Below, in pieces: positions 1 through 14,467 of a stretch of DNA of 64,000 nt. The translations under genes were made by a program, and so were the position numbers. The notes beneath the pieces were generated by a model, which had not been told where the DNA came from, searched no databases, and was given only the letters and a program-made list of their open reading frames with translations. This DNA is from Mycoplasma zalophi (GTDB lineage: Bacteria > Bacillota_I > Bacilli_A > Mycoplasmatales > Metamycoplasmataceae): positions 62,001 through 126,000 of the forward strand of contig NZ_JAOOPZ010000001.1 in assembly GCF_025486335.1 (NCBI RefSeq), read 5' to 3'. The first letter of the stretch is position 1; each line of letters opens with the position of its first letter.

Positions 1-1886
1 AAGAGCAAGTTCTTTTAGGAGTTACAGGAAGTGGAAAAACATTTACAATTGCCAATGTTATTGCAAGAATAAATAGACCTTCACTAGTTTTAAGTCATAA
101 CAAAACATTAGCAAGTCAACTTTATCAAGAATTAAAAGCATTTTTTCCTGAGAATAGAGTTGAGTATTTTGTTTCTTATTTTGACTACTATCGCCCTGAA
201 GCATATTTACCAGCTAAAGATGTTTTTATTGATAAAACATCTAAAAATAATAAAGAATTAGAAGCAATGCGTCAAAGAACCATCAATGCATTGAGTTTAA
301 GAAGAGATACAGTTGTTGTTGGATCTGTTGCAAGTATTTATGGTGCCTTTAATCCCCAAGAATATCGTGATTCATTTTTACCAATTGAATTAAATATGAA
401 TTTTGACCGTCGTGATTTTATGATTAAACTTATACAAATTGGTTATAAAAGAAATCAACTTTCTTTAGACAGAGGGGATTTTTCATCAAGAGGTGATATT
501 TTTGAAATAGCACCTTCTTGAACTGAAGATTTTAATATTAGAATTGATTTTTTTGATTCTGATATTGAAAAAATAGCCACAATACATCCAATAACTAAAG
601 AAATTCTTCAGACTTTCAAAACTTATACAATATTACCAGCAAGTGCTTATGCAACTAATCCCAACACTAATAAAAGAGTAATTTCATTAATTGAAATTGA
701 ATTAGAAAAACAATTAGAATATTTTGAAAAAGAAAATAAATTATTAGAATATCAAAGATTAAAAGAAAGAATAACAAGTGATATTGATTCGCTTTCTGAA
801 TTTGGTTATGTTAATGGGATTGAAAATTATTCACGTTATATAGATAATAGACAAGAAGGAGAAAAACCTTATACTCTTCTTGATTATTTACCTGAAGATG
901 CTGTAATTTTTATTGACGAAAGCCACATGATGATACCACAATTAAATGGAATGTATAATGGTGATAGATCAAGAAAACAAACACTTGTTGAATATGGATT
1001 TAGATTACCTAGCGCATTAGATAATAGACCACTTAAATTTTATGAATTTGAAGAATATAATTTTCAAAAAATTTTTATTTCCGCAACTCCTGGTGAATAT
1101 GAAATACAAAAAGTTGATGGTGAATTAATTACACAATTTATTCGTCCAACTGGTTTACTTGATCCAATTATTGAAATTCATCCAATTGAAAATCAAATTG
1201 AAAAAATATTTGATGAACTAAGATTTCAAAAAGAAAAAAATGACAGAACATTAATTCTTACAACCACCAAAAGAAATGCAGAAGAATTATCAAAATATTT
1301 AACTTCTAAAAAAATTAAAACAGCATATATACATTCAGAATTTAATACTTTTGAAAGAAATACTATATTAAGAAAATTAAGAAAAGGTATTTATGATGTA
1401 GTAATTGGTATTAATTTAATTCGAGAAGGAATAGATTTACCTGAAGTTTCTTTAATTTGTGTGTTAGATGCAGATAAAGATGGGTTGATGCGAAATACAA
1501 CTAGTTTAATACAAATAGTTGGACGTGCAGCTAGAAATGACCATGGTAGAGTTATATTTTTTGCCGATAAAATTTCTAAAAGTATGCAAGAAACAATTAA
1601 TGATAATAAAATAAAAAGACAAATACAACAAGAATACAACAAAAAACATAACATAATTCCTAAAACCATTATAAAACCTATTAAGGAAGCAATTGAAAAT
1701 GAAAAGCTTCTTGAAGAAATAGAAGATACTTTTACAGAAAATAATAAGATATCTAAAAAAACAAAGGAAAAGAAAATGTTTGATGCTTTACGTAAAGAAA
1801 TGAAAGAATCTGCACAAAAAATGGATTTTGAAAAAGCTGCTCAATTAAGAGATATGATTTTAGAACTTGGTGGTACACTAGAATAG
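1..1886 (+). CDS. uvrB: Excinuclease ABC subunit B (5' end cut by window)
   Basis: UvrB is the damage-verifying helicase-like subunit of nucleotide excision repair and works with UvrA and UvrC. The frame enters at base 3 and already shows the Walker A motif (GVTGSGKT), so only about 30 N-terminal residues are missing. Then come the beta-hairpin region (YYRPEAY), the DE-x-H-like box (IDESH near base 915), helicase motifs V and VI ([18 protein letters not shown]), and a C-terminal UVR coiled-coil motif ([12 protein letters not shown]) that contacts UvrC. An in-frame TGA at 519-521 is read as Trp. The length and motif order are normal for the family. A terminator hairpin follows directly. Confidence 0.97.
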
Positions 1887-1910
1887 CAAAAATTTATTTT
1901 TTGCTTTTTT
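1886..1910 (+). terminator. Intrinsic terminator after uvrB
   Basis: GCAAAAA and TTTTTTGC form a stem that starts in the uvrB stop codon and is followed by a T-rich tract. Confidence 0.6.
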
Positions 1911-1934
1911 TTGCTTTTTTATGATTTGTTATAG

Positions 1935-1943
1935 TGTTATAAT
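1935..1943 (+). promoter_or_regulatory. Extended -10 promoter of the ldh gene
   Basis: TGT followed directly by a perfect TATAAT (1938-1943), about 40 bases before the ldh start. No good -35 box is seen, which is usual when TGn is present. Confidence 0.55.
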
Positions 1944-1981
1944 TTGAATATAAAAATAAAAATTTGAAAAAAGGAAGAATA

Positions 1982-2947
1982 ATGAAAAAAATTATCGTAG
2001 TAGGATTAGGAAATGTAGGTTATACATTTGTTAATATTTCAATTGCAAGAGGAGTAGAGGCAGAATGAGTTTTTGTTGATAAAAACAACGATATAACAGA
2101 AGCTCATGCTCACGACTTTGAAGATATGGTTTCTTTAATGCCAAGAAATAATTCAACATTTAGAAGCGTAACTTTAGCAGATGCTAAGGGTGCTGATATT
2201 GCAGTTATTACAGCATCTATTCCAATGAAAAACATGGTAGATCGTTTAGCGCTTGCAGCTGAAAATGCTAAATTAATGAAATCATTTGGAGAAGGATTAA
2301 AAGAAGCTAACTTCAAAGGTACAGTTATTGTTGCAGCTAACCCATGTGATGTTATGGCAGCTTGCATTCACTATACAACTGGATTGCCATACAAAAAAAT
2401 TATCTCAACTGGTACATATTTAGACTCAGGAAGATTTAGAAAATTCTTAGCACAAAGACTAAATGTATCAGCTGATTCAGTTCACGGTTATGTATTAGCA
2501 GAACATGGAAAAACAGCAATGATAGCTTGATCAAATGTTGAAGTTGGAAATGTTCCATTTAAAAACTTAATAAAAGCTAAAAAATTCACAACAGAAGAAA
2601 TGCCAGAACTTCTTCAAAAAACATTAGCTGAAGGGCTATACATTTACAACCGTAAAGGAAATACTCAATTTGGAATTGGAACAGCCATTTATGAAATTAT
2701 GGATGCAGTTTTAAATAACAAACGTCAAATTATGACAGTTGGAGTTAAGTTACCACGTGGATACTACAAATCAGGAATTTATTCATCAATTCCTGTAATA
2801 GTTGGAGAAAATGGTTATGAATACTTACCAGGAAAATTAAGTATGACTAAAGATGAATGAGCAGCTTTCAATAGTTCATCTGATACACTAGCACAAGCTA
2901 CAAAAGAATCATTAGAATTAATTGGTCACTCAATAGATTTTGAATAA
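1982..2947 (+). CDS. ldh: L-lactate/malate dehydrogenase family protein (probable LDH)
   Basis: A 321-residue NAD-dependent 2-hydroxyacid dehydrogenase, probably regenerating NAD+ by reducing pyruvate to lactate. Seen: an N-terminal Rossmann dinucleotide motif (VVGLGNVG), the substrate-arginine segment (LDSGRFR) and the catalytic-histidine segment (AEHGKT in place of the usual GEHGDS). The mobile loop that normally reads GxxQKPGExR is replaced by ASIPMKNMVDR, so the residue that separates lactate from malate dehydrogenases cannot be assigned with confidence. The start has a good AAGGAAG ribosome site. It stands alone between two terminators. LDH is the likeliest call, but substrate specificity is inference. 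Confidence 0.8.
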
Positions 2948-2958
2948 TAGTCAATAAA

Positions 2959-2988
2959 TAAAAATTCAACGTTATGTTGAATTTTTAT
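2959..2988. terminator. Bidirectional terminator between ldh and clpB
   Basis: Stem AAAATTCAAC / GTTGAATTTT with a five-base loop and T-runs on both strands. It serves the convergent ldh (+) and clpB (-). Confidence 0.75.
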
Positions 2989-3005
2989 ATTTCTTATTTT
3001 TGTAA

Positions 3006-5156
3006 TTAATTTATTTCATTGTTTATTATTTCCAAGAAAACTTTATATTGATTTGCATCAATTAATATATATTGGTCTTCTTCTAAAGTTTTAGACATTA
3101 TTTCATATGCAATTAAATTTTCGATTTGATTTTGTATATATCTTTTAATAGGTCTTGCACCATATTCAGAATTATAGGCTTTTGAAGACACTAAATTAAT
3201 TACATTATCCGTGAAATTTATTTTTAGATTTAATTGTTTTTGTAATCTAATTTGTAACTTTTCAAGTTCTAATTTCGTAATTTCTTTAATAATTTCTTCA
3301 GATAACTGGTTAAATGCAACTATTTCATCAATTCTATTGATAAATTCAGGTTTAAAAAATTTAAGCAATTCTGTTTTTATTTGTTGATCATTTATAGTTT
3401 CTTTATTTATTAAATTTGATCCAATATTAGTTGTCATAATTATTATTGTATTTTTAAAATTAATATTTCTTCCTCTACTATCAGTTAAATTACCATTATC
3501 TAAAATTTGTAACAATAAATTTAAAACATCAGGATGCGCTTTTTCTGCTTCATCAAATAAAATAATTGAATAAGGATTTTGGCGAATTTTTTCTGTTAAT
3601 TGTCCACCTTGTTCAAAACCCACGTAACCCGGAGGAGAACCAATTAATTTTGATACTGAGTGTTTTTCCATAAATTCAGACATATCTAATCTTATTAAAT
3701 GCTCATCATTATCAAATAAATCATTTGCAAGCGCTCTTGCTAATTCTGTTTTTCCTGTTCCTGTTGAACCTAAAAATAAGAAACTTCCAATTGGGTGACG
3801 CGGATCAGAAACTCCAGCTTTTGAACGTAAAATTACTTTAGATACTGCTTCAATAGCTTGATCTTGACCTTTTATTCTATTTTTTAAACTTTGTGAAAGA
3901 TTCAATATTTTAGCTTTTTGAGTTTGAAGTAATTTATTTACGGGAATATTTGTTCATTTTGAAACAATAGTTGCAATTTCTTCTTCATCAATATCTTCTT
4001 TAATTAGTCGTTTTTCCGAATTATTAATTTCTTTTTCTGATTCTTGTAATTTTTTTTCTAAATTAGGAATATCTGAGTATAAAACCTTTGCTGCTTCAGT
4101 ATAATTACCTTCATTTTGTAAAATAGTTAATTTATTTTTTAGTTGATCTATTTGATCTTTGTAATTTGAAATTTGATTTATTAATGTTTTTTCCTTTTGT
4201 CACTGTTTTTTTAAAATGTCAGATTCTAATTTTAGTACATCCAAAGCTTTTTTATTTTCAAATACTTTTTCTTGAATTAATTGGGTTTGTTTTTCTGTTT
4301 GTAAGGCTGCATTTTCCATTTCAAGTCTTGCAATTTTTTGCATTATTTTATCCAGTTCTTCTGGTTGCGAATTTATTTCAGTTTTAATTGTTGCGGCTGC
4401 TTCATCAATTAAATCAATTGCTTTATCTGGTAAAAATCTATCACTTATATATCTGGCACTTAAATTTGCTGCAGACACTAAGGCACTATCGGTAATTTTT
4501 ACTCCATGAAAAGTTTCATAGCGTTCTTTTATACCTCTTAAAATAGTAATTGTATCTTCAACACTAGGTTCAAAAACATTAACTTTTTGCATTCTTCTTT
4601 CAAGCGCTGGATCTGATTCTATGTATTGACGATATTCATCTAAAGTAGTTGCACCTATTAAATGCAATGCACCGCGAGCCATTAAAGGTTTAAACATATT
4701 TGCAGCATCCATTGTTGAATTACTTGAATTTTTTCCTGTTCCAACCAACATATGGATTTCATCTATAAATAAAATAATATTACCATTACTTTCTTCAACA
4801 ATTTTCATTAATTTTTTTATTCTTTGTTCGAATTGTCCTTGATACATAGCACCAGCTATCATAGAAGCTAAATCAATTTCTCATAATTGCTTGTTAAGAA
4901 GTTCATCAGGTACTTGTTTTTCAACAATTTTTCTTGCTAATCCTTCAACAATAGCAGTCTTACCAGTACCTGGTTCGCCTACTAAAACAGGATTATTTTT
5001 TGTTTTTCTACTTAAAATTCTTATCAGTCTTCGAATTTCATCATCACGATTTATAACTGGTTCCAACTTATTACTTTTTGCTAATTCTATTAAATTTCTT
5101 CCATACTCTTTTAATGGATTTTTATTATCTTCATTTGGTTGTCAATTTATATCCAT
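3006..5156 (-). CDS. clpB: ATP-dependent disaggregase ClpB, N-domain-less form
   Basis: AAA+ disaggregase that, with DnaK, pulls proteins out of aggregates. 716 residues with two AAA modules: NBD1 with Walker A GEPGTGKT and Walker B LFIDEIHM, a coiled-coil middle domain, and NBD2 with GSTGTGKT and [11 protein letters not shown]. The N-terminal substrate domain is missing, as is common in mycoplasmas. Two starts compete, ATG at 5162 and ATG at 5156. The second is preferred because the AAAGGA site lies 7-8 bases upstream of it but touches the first. Several TGA codons encode Trp. It is single-gene and probably heat-shock controlled through the CIRCE upstream. Confidence 0.95.
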
Positions 5157-5190
5157 AGTCATTTCCTTTCATAATAATTGTATCACTTTT

Positions 5191-5217
5191 TTAGCAGTCT
5201 AACTAAAAGAGTGCTAA
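5191..5217 (-). promoter_or_regulatory. CIRCE operator (HrcA site) of clpB
   Basis: TTAGCAGTC, 9-base spacer, GAGTGCTAA: one mismatch from the canonical 9-9-9 inverted repeat. It lies 35-61 bases upstream of the clpB start, in the expected 5' leader position. HrcA repression at normal temperature follows from known biology; hrcA itself is not in the window. Confidence 0.9.
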
Positions 5218-5323
5218 TTTTTAAAAATATTTTGCTTTTTATTAGTTGCTAAAAATATTTACCATTTTTAAAAATGCAATTTAGTGTGTTTTTTTGGTTA
5301 TTATTTAATAAATTTTCTGATAG

Positions 5324-5332
5324 TGCTATAAT
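5324..5332 (+). promoter_or_regulatory. Extended -10 promoter of the ATP synthase operon
   Basis: TGC plus a perfect TATAAT at 5327-5332, 28 bases before the first gene of the operon. It is divergent from clpB. Confidence 0.65.
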
Positions 5333-5360
5333 CATAAGAAGGTTATAAACCTTAATAAAT

Positions 5361-5804
5361 ATGAGAAAAAACAGAGCAGAAATTTTTACAAATTATAAAT
5401 TATTAACACTTCTTATACATGCCATTTTATTTATTATTTTTGCATTAATTTGCATTGTCAATATTGCTTTATTTTGAGGATATTTAGTAGGATTAATTAA
5501 TTTTATTGTTTTAACTTTATACCAGCAAAAGATCATAAAATTAATTTTTTCAAAGCAAGAAATATCCACTGGAAAAATAATTTTATTACATTTGTCAAAA
5601 TTGTTAATAGTTGCTGCTTTTTTATGTTATTTATTCTTTTTTAATAAACTATTTCTAGTACATAAAATTCCAGGAAGTGATGGTTCTTTATATCCTATTA
5701 ATATAATTACTTATTGTGTAGCATTTATACCATCAACATTCACTAGGTTATGAACTTCAATAGTAAAATCTAAATTAGAAATTAGAAAGGAGATAAATGG
5801 ATAG
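5361..5804 (+). CDS. atpI: Probable ATP synthase protein I (AtpI-like membrane protein)
   Basis: A 147-residue, very hydrophobic protein with about four membrane segments and a basic C-terminus. It is first in the ATP synthase operon and overlaps atpB by 8 bases, the classic position of AtpI, an assembly factor for the c-ring. The sequence is poorly conserved in this family, so the call rests on position, size and topology rather than on a motif. In-frame TGA codons encode Trp. Confidence 0.65.
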
Positions 5805-6588
5805 ACTATTTGGTCATTCTTCATTGAATGACAAATCTGCATGAGGAAATAGTGAATTTTCACAAAATCCACTAGTAAGTTTAGTTCTTTTAACAATTAT
5901 GATTACTCTTATGGCAATTGCATTATTTATAGTTATTAAAAGATCTAAGACACATATAGCGCCACCTAAAGTAGTTATTGTTGTTGAACAATATATAATG
6001 TTTATTGATGATTTAACAAATACCTCATCAGAAGGAAAATTAGATAAAACCGCTCCTTATTTCTTTAGCTTATTTACTTTTTTAAGTTTTGGAAATGCAT
6101 TAAGTATTTTTGGGCTTGCACCAATTGCAAATAGTTTAACTTTTGTTTTTAGTGTAACAGCAATAACTTGAGTGGGGACGATTTTTGTAGGAATAATATT
6201 CCAAAAATGACGTTACATTAAAGAATGATTAAATCCAATGGATTGAATTGGAAAATTATCACCGATTTTAAGTTTGAGTTTCCGTATGTTTGGAAATGTT
6301 ACAGGTGGTACGCTGCTAATTATTCTTTTAGAAGCTTTATTAAATTATATTTGAAGAGCTATTTTTGGTTTTCATGGAACTGAAGCCATGGCTCAAATTA
6401 ATATTATTTCCATCTTATTATTACCATGATTAAGTTTATATTTTGATATTTTTGATAGTATATTACAAGCATTTGTTTTTGTAATACTATCATTAAGTTA
6501 TTGATCACTTTCTGCAAAAGTAACACAAAAAGAAAAATCAAAAGAAATTGTAAAAAATAAGATGAAAAATATCATTACTACTAATTAA
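5797..6588 (+). CDS. atpB: F1Fo ATP synthase subunit a
   Basis: A 263-residue membrane subunit forming the proton half-channels beside the c-ring. It has about six membrane spans. The segment LSLSFRMFGNVTGG carries the essential arginine of the a subunit, within the conserved R-x-F-G-N pattern. The start is set by an AGGAG site inside the end of atpI. The ribosome-binding site of atpE follows 11 bases after the stop. In mycoplasmas this enzyme usually hydrolyses ATP to keep the membrane gradient. Confidence 0.95.
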
Positions 6589-6598
6589 AGGAGAAAAT

Positions 6599-6883
6599 AT
6601 GAATACAGATATTATCGTAAGTGCATATAATGCAAGTAATGTAACAAATCAATCAACAGGATTAGCTTATGGTCTTGCTCTTGTTGGTGCTGGTCTAGCA
6701 ATGATTGGTGCTGGTGGAGCTGGAGTTGGTCAAGGAATAACAGTAGGTAAAACTGTTGAAGCTATTGGAAGAAATCCAGAAGTAAGATCAAGACTATTAA
6801 CCACAATGTTTATTGGTCTTTCTGTTATTGAAACCTGTGCTATTTATTGTCTAGTTATTTCATTCTTAATTATTTTCGTTTAA
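6599..6883 (+). CDS. atpE: F1Fo ATP synthase subunit c
   Basis: A 94-residue two-helix hairpin protein forming the rotor ring. The glycine-rich first helix (GAGLAMIGAGGAGVGQG), the polar loop with R-N-P (IGRNPEVRSR) and a second helix with the ion-binding carboxylate (LSVIETCAIY, Glu) are all visible. A 15-residue N-terminal extension precedes the first helix, as in other mycoplasmas. The ribosome site is AAAGGAG. Confidence 0.96.
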   Translation: MNTDIIVSAYNASNVTNQSTGLAYGLALVGAGLAMIGAGGAGVGQGITVGKTVEAIGRNPEVRSRLLTTMFIGLSVIETCAIYCLVISFLIIFV

Positions 6884-6887
6884 TTTT

Positions 6888-7436
6888 ATGGATAAAATCA
6901 TTATAGCAAGCGAAAAAAGTGAAGGTGTTACATCAGAATTAAATAAAGTTTTTAATAACTTTGCTTGACAGTGACCTTACTTCATTTTTACAATTGTTTC
7001 TTTATTAATAACAGTATTGGTTTTAACTTTTTTAGTTTATAAACCAGTTAAAAAAATGTTGAATAATAGACAAAATTACATTCAACAAAATATTGATGAT
7101 TCAGTTAAAGCAAAAGAAAAAGCGCTTGAATTACAAGTGAAAGCAAACGAAGCTTTAGTTGAAACATATAAAAAAGCAGATCAAATGATTCATGATGCTA
7201 AAACAGATGGCGAAAAAATCATTGATTCTGCTACAAAAACAGCAAATAAAAAAGCACATGGAATGATTGAACAAACTAATAATTCCATTTCAAAAAGTTG
7301 AAAAGAATTTGAACAACAACAAAAGAAAATAATTGTTGACAATGCAGTTGAAATTGCAAAAAAAATTATAGGTAGAGAAATAAAAGATCCTGAAAACAAG
7401 AAAATGATTGAGCAATTATTAGAAGAGGCAAAATAA
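6888..7436 (+). CDS. atpF: F1Fo ATP synthase subunit b
   Basis: 182-residue peripheral stalk subunit: a short N-terminal segment, one membrane helix (about residues 29-52) and a long charged coiled coil up to the C-terminus that contacts the delta subunit. Two adjacent TGA-encoded Trp codons precede the membrane helix. It starts 4 bases after the atpE stop. No lipobox cysteine is present, unlike the lipoprotein form of b reported in some mycoplasmas. Confidence 0.93.
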
Positions 7437-7438
7437 TT

Positions 7439-7972
7439 ATGAATAATGAATTAATTTATAATTATGGATTAGCTATCTTTGAACTAGCAAAAGAAGAAAA
7501 TCAAATTGATAATTATTATAGCCAATTAAAATACATAAATAAATCTTTGCAAGAAAACCAAGAATTTATTAAAATTCTAAATTTATACTCACTAACTAAT
7601 GAAAAAAAATATCAATTAATTGATGAAACATTTTCTGATTTTAGCCCAACAATTGTGAATTTTTTAAAAGTAATTACCAAAAATCATATTGTAAGTAAAA
7701 TTACAAACATTATTAATATATATAAAACTTTATATTACAACTCAAAAAATATAAAGCAAGGGTACGTATATTCAACTGAACTACTTTCTTTAGAACAAAT
7801 CAATGAACTACAAGAAACTTATTCACAAAAATATCAAATTAACTTAAAACTTAAAAATAGAATTGATACTAAGCTTTTAGGGGGGATTAAAATTGTAATT
7901 GATGATATAGTAATTGATAATACAATTTTAAATCAAATTGAAAAGTTAAAAGAATCAATTTTAAATGATTAA
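7439..7972 (+). CDS. atpH: F1Fo ATP synthase subunit delta
   Basis: 177-residue subunit that joins the b stalk to the top of the F1 head. The N-terminal helical bundle and a C-terminal segment with the conserved GGIKI pattern (LLGGIKIVIDD) are typical. It starts two bases after the atpF stop and is followed by the AAGGAG site of atpA. Confidence 0.92.
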   Translation: MNNELIYNYGLAIFELAKEENQIDNYYSQLKYINKSLQENQEFIKILNLYSLTNEKKYQLIDETFSDFSPTIVNFLKVITKNHIVSKITNIINIYKTLYYNSKNIKQGYVYSTELLSLEQINELQETYSQKYQINLKLKNRIDTKLLGGIKIVIDDIVIDNTILNQIEKLKESILND

Positions 7973-7995
7973 TAAAATAAATTAAGGAGAATAAT

Positions 7996-9564
7996 ATGTC
8001 ATTAAAACCAAACGATTTAAGTTTAATCATTAAAAAACAAATTAAAAACTTTTCAAAAGAAATTACAACTGATGAAGTCGGAGAAGTGGTAACACTTGGA
8101 GATGGTATTGCATTAGTTAGTGGTTTAGATAATGCAAAATTAGGTGAATTAGTAGACTTTGGGCACAATGTTTTTGCTATGGTTTTAAATCTTGAAGAAG
8201 AATTAGTTGGTGTTGTTATTATGGGAGATGATAAGTACATTTCAGAAGGTACTATTGTAAAAACAACAAATCATGTTATTTCTACTCCAGTTGGAGATGA
8301 ACTTTTAGGAAGAGTAGTGGATGCTTTAGCTAATCCAATTGATGGAAAAGGTGAAATTAATGCACAAAGATACTCAGAAATATTTAAAGTAGCTCCCGGA
8401 ATAATGACAAGAAAATCTGTTGACCAACCACTTGAAACAGGAATTTTAGCAATTGATGCAATGGTTCCTATTGGTAAAGGACAACGTGAACTTATTATAG
8501 GTGATAGACAAACTGGTAAAACAGCAATAGCAATAGATACAATAATAAACCAAAAAGGTAAGGGAATATACTGTATTTATGTTGCTATAGGACAAAAAAA
8601 TTCAACAGTTTCACAAATAGTTGAAAACCTTAAAGAAAATGATGCATTAGAATATACAACAATTATTAATGCTAGTGCTTCTGAAAAAGCACCTCTTCAA
8701 TATATAGCACCTTATACTGGAATTACCATAGCTGAAGAATGAATGTCTAAAGGTAAAGATGTTTTAATAATTTATGATGATTTATCAAAACATGCTGTTG
8801 CTTATAGAACGCTTTCATTACTTTTAAGAAGACCTCCAGGACGTGAGGCATATCCTGGGGACGTATTTTACTTACACTCACAACTTTTAGAGCGTTCAGC
8901 TAGATTAAATGAAGAATATGGTGGGGGGTCATCTACTGCTTTACCAATAATTGAAACTCAATCTGGTGATATATCTGCATATATTCCTACAAATGTTATT
9001 TCAATTACAGATGGGCAAATTTTCACTAAAGAATCACTATTCAATAGTGGTCAAAGACCAGCAGTTGATGTTGGATTCAGTGTTAGCCGTGTTGGTGGTA
9101 GTGCACAAATAAAAGCTATGAAACAAGTATCAAGTTCATTAAAGCTTGAATTAGCACAATATAATGAAATGTTAGCTTTTGCTCAATTCGGTAGCGATCT
9201 TGATGAAACTACACAAAGAATTTTAGAACACGGTGCAAAAGTATATGAATTTTTAAAACAACCACAATATTTACCATATTCACAAATATTTCAATCAATT
9301 ATGTTGTTTTGTATTAAACACAAATTAACAAACCCATTACCTAAAGAATATATTCAAGATTTTAAGGATGACTTACAAACATTTTTCAAACAAGATAAGA
9401 CAGCAATAAACTTATTGATAAAATTAACTGAAAAAAATGCATATGATAAATCAATAGAAAAAGAATTAATAAGCTTATTAAAAGATTTTATTATGTCTTT
9501 CATTAAGAAAATTCCAAACTATGATCCAAAAGCACATCCTGGTTTTATTAAAGGAAATGAATAG
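7996..9564 (+). CDS. atpA: F1Fo ATP synthase subunit alpha
   Basis: 522-residue non-catalytic nucleotide-binding subunit of F1. Walker A GDRQTGKT is at about residues 169-176. The ATP synthase alpha/beta signature region and the conserved arginine-finger segment ([18 protein letters not shown]) are present. An in-frame TGA at 8740-8742 encodes Trp. The ribosome site is AAGGAGAATAAT. The length is normal for bacterial alpha subunits. Confidence 0.97.
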
Positions 9565-9566
9565 TA

Positions 9567-12185
<2,619 letters not shown>

Positions 12186-12196
12186 AAGAATTAAAG

Positions 12197-12227
12197 TAAA
12201 AAATCCAGAAATTTCTGGATTTTTTAT
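12197..12227. terminator. Bidirectional terminator after the ATP synthase operon
   Basis: Near-perfect palindrome AAATCCAGAAATTTCTGGATTT flanked by A- and T-runs. It serves atpC and the convergent gene whose stop codon lies in the T-run. Confidence 0.8.
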
Positions 12228-14467
12228 ATTTTTTTATCTTTTTTCTTTTTTATTAACATAAATATGAATAAAGGAATTAATAAAATAGGTACTACTAATA
12301 ACAATAAATATAGCGGAGAAAATGATTTATTATTTTCATTTTTAATAAGGGTTAGCATATTGTAAATTTGTTCTAAGTTTTTATTTTCAAAACTAGCTTG
12401 TTTTAAAACTTTTTGTGCTTTATTTGCTTTAAATGTTAATAATTCTTGTAAAGTGCTTTTTATATTATTTACTAATTCTAAATTAGGTTTTTCGTTTTTA
12501 GATTGTTCGATAATATCATTTATTTGTTTTGAATTTAAATTGTTTAATTCATTAATTTCGCTCAAAACACTAAACTCATTAACTCAAATTTCTTCTTGCA
12601 CTAAAAATTCATTTTTTATTGCATTTAAATTATTTAAAAATTCTTTTTCTGAAACGTCATTTTTTACACCTAGTAATTTTGAAGCAGTTTCTATTTTTAG
12701 ATATTCATTTGATGTTTTTGTATCAATGTAGTTATAAAAATCACAAATTGGTTTTTTAGTGTCATAAATTTTTTGTAATTTATTGGCATTTTCTATTAAT
12801 AATTCTTTATCTGATTGTTCATTTAAATTTAAATCAGTAATTTCACTTATTTGTTTTTGGATATTGTTTGAAATATTTTCATTATTTGTTGTTAATGAAT
12901 TAACTAAAGCTAATTTTTGTAAATATTGTTCTCAATTTTCTGAATTATTTTTTAAAATATTAATTTTTGGATCAATAATTTGATCAAAAGTATCTTTTAT
13001 TACTTTTATAAATTGTTCAGTGTTATTAGTTTCTGATTTTTTTATGTTTGCAGAAAATAGTTCTGAATACTTACTTCTTAAATTTTCAATAGTTGCTTGT
13101 TTTACTTGTTCTTTACGCTCTTCATCATCTTTATATTTTTCAAGTAAATTTTTATATGCTTCATATTTATTTGAAAAATAAGTTTCTAAACTGTTTAAAT
13201 GTTCTAATTTTTCTAATTTACTTTTTAAAACTGAAAATTCTAATTCATCTAATTCATCTTTATTATTTGATACAATAGCACTAGAAAAAACATCATATAA
13301 AATTCCTTCTATAGGTTTATTGTCCACATTATTTGATATATTTTTTCAATCAGCAATTTTTTGATTATAACTTACAATCGCATCAATAAATTGATTTTTA
13401 AGAACCTTATTTAAATATTCTTCATAATAAACTGAAATTTGTGAATTTATGGTTTTTAATTGTGGTGTTATTAGTTCTGAATTATTAATTTCATTTTTAG
13501 TTTTTATTATTTGGTCAATTGTTTCAGAAAGTCACTGTTTTAACTTATCGTCAGTTGTATTTTCTTTTAATTTTTTAAAATACTCTAATAAATTATTATA
13601 TTTACTTTTTTCATCTATGTTATCTTTAAAACTATCAATGTTTACATATAAATCAAATTCATAAAATGAACAATTTGCATTATTTTCATCACTTAAATTA
13701 TTTCTTATAATGAAATCTAATAAATATCATAAATACATTCCATCATTTTGCTTAATTTTGTATTTAACTTTATGTTTATAAACATTTTTATCTTTTGCAT
13801 TCGGGTCATTTTTATCAAGGTTTTCAATTAATTCAACGTTATTTTCATTATATTTACTTGATAATTCAAGAAAATCAATAGGTTTTGGAGCTTTTTGTCG
13901 ATTATTATTTGTATTTTCTGTATCTTTATAATAATTAAATTTAAAATTATTTATATCAATGTTGTTTTTATCAAAATATATAGATTTGGAATTTGGATAA
14001 GAAAAATTAATATAGTTTTTGTAAAATTCTACTGTAATTTTTACAAATGAATCAATAAATTCTTTTATTTTTTTGTCATGTTTTCCTTCAAATTGTGTTC
14101 TTTTTTCTTCAGTATACTCACCTTCTTTTATTTTAACAAGTTCATTCACTGCTTCATCTCATGCTTTTTGAATTTTATCTCTTCATTTATTGTATTTTTC
14201 AATGTCATATCCTGCTTTATCTAATGAATGGAACAATATATTTACATTATCATATAAATTATTGTAGTATTCTTTCGCTGCTTGTAAAGTAGTTTTATCA
14301 TACTTGCCAGCCTCTGTTTCTGTTTTTTTATCAGACTCAACTTCAAAAGATGTAATTAATTTATTATTTGAAATATTTGAATAAAAAATTATTGTTGGTA
14401 ATATCATTAAAGCACTAGATATAATCCCAATAAAAGATATTAAAATTATTTTTTGTTTTATTTTCAT
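12224..14467 (-). CDS. Large surface protein of unknown function, membrane-anchored at both ends
   Basis: 747 residues once TGA is read as Trp. It has an N-terminal signal-anchor (about residues 7-28), a long hydrophilic, Asn/Lys/Glu-rich and mostly helical outer region (about 30-705), and a C-terminal membrane helix (LYLLLLVVPILLIPLFIFML) followed by a Lys-rich tail. No lipobox cysteine. The start is chosen for the GGAGAAAGT site, with a TATAAT at 14504-14509 on this strand. I do not recognise a family; a surface adhesin or ectodomain scaffold is a guess from topology. It is monocistronic and convergent with the ATP synthase operon. Confidence 0.85.

Noticed and set aside
5157-5162. ATG at 5162 as clpB start
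   Set aside because: Only one base from the ribosome site; the ATG at 5156 fits better.
12453-12983. Plus-strand frames inside the surface-protein gene and similar antisense frames elsewhere
   Set aside because: They are mirror images of the minus-strand coding sequence, rich in Phe/Leu/Ser/Ile and lacking ribosome sites.
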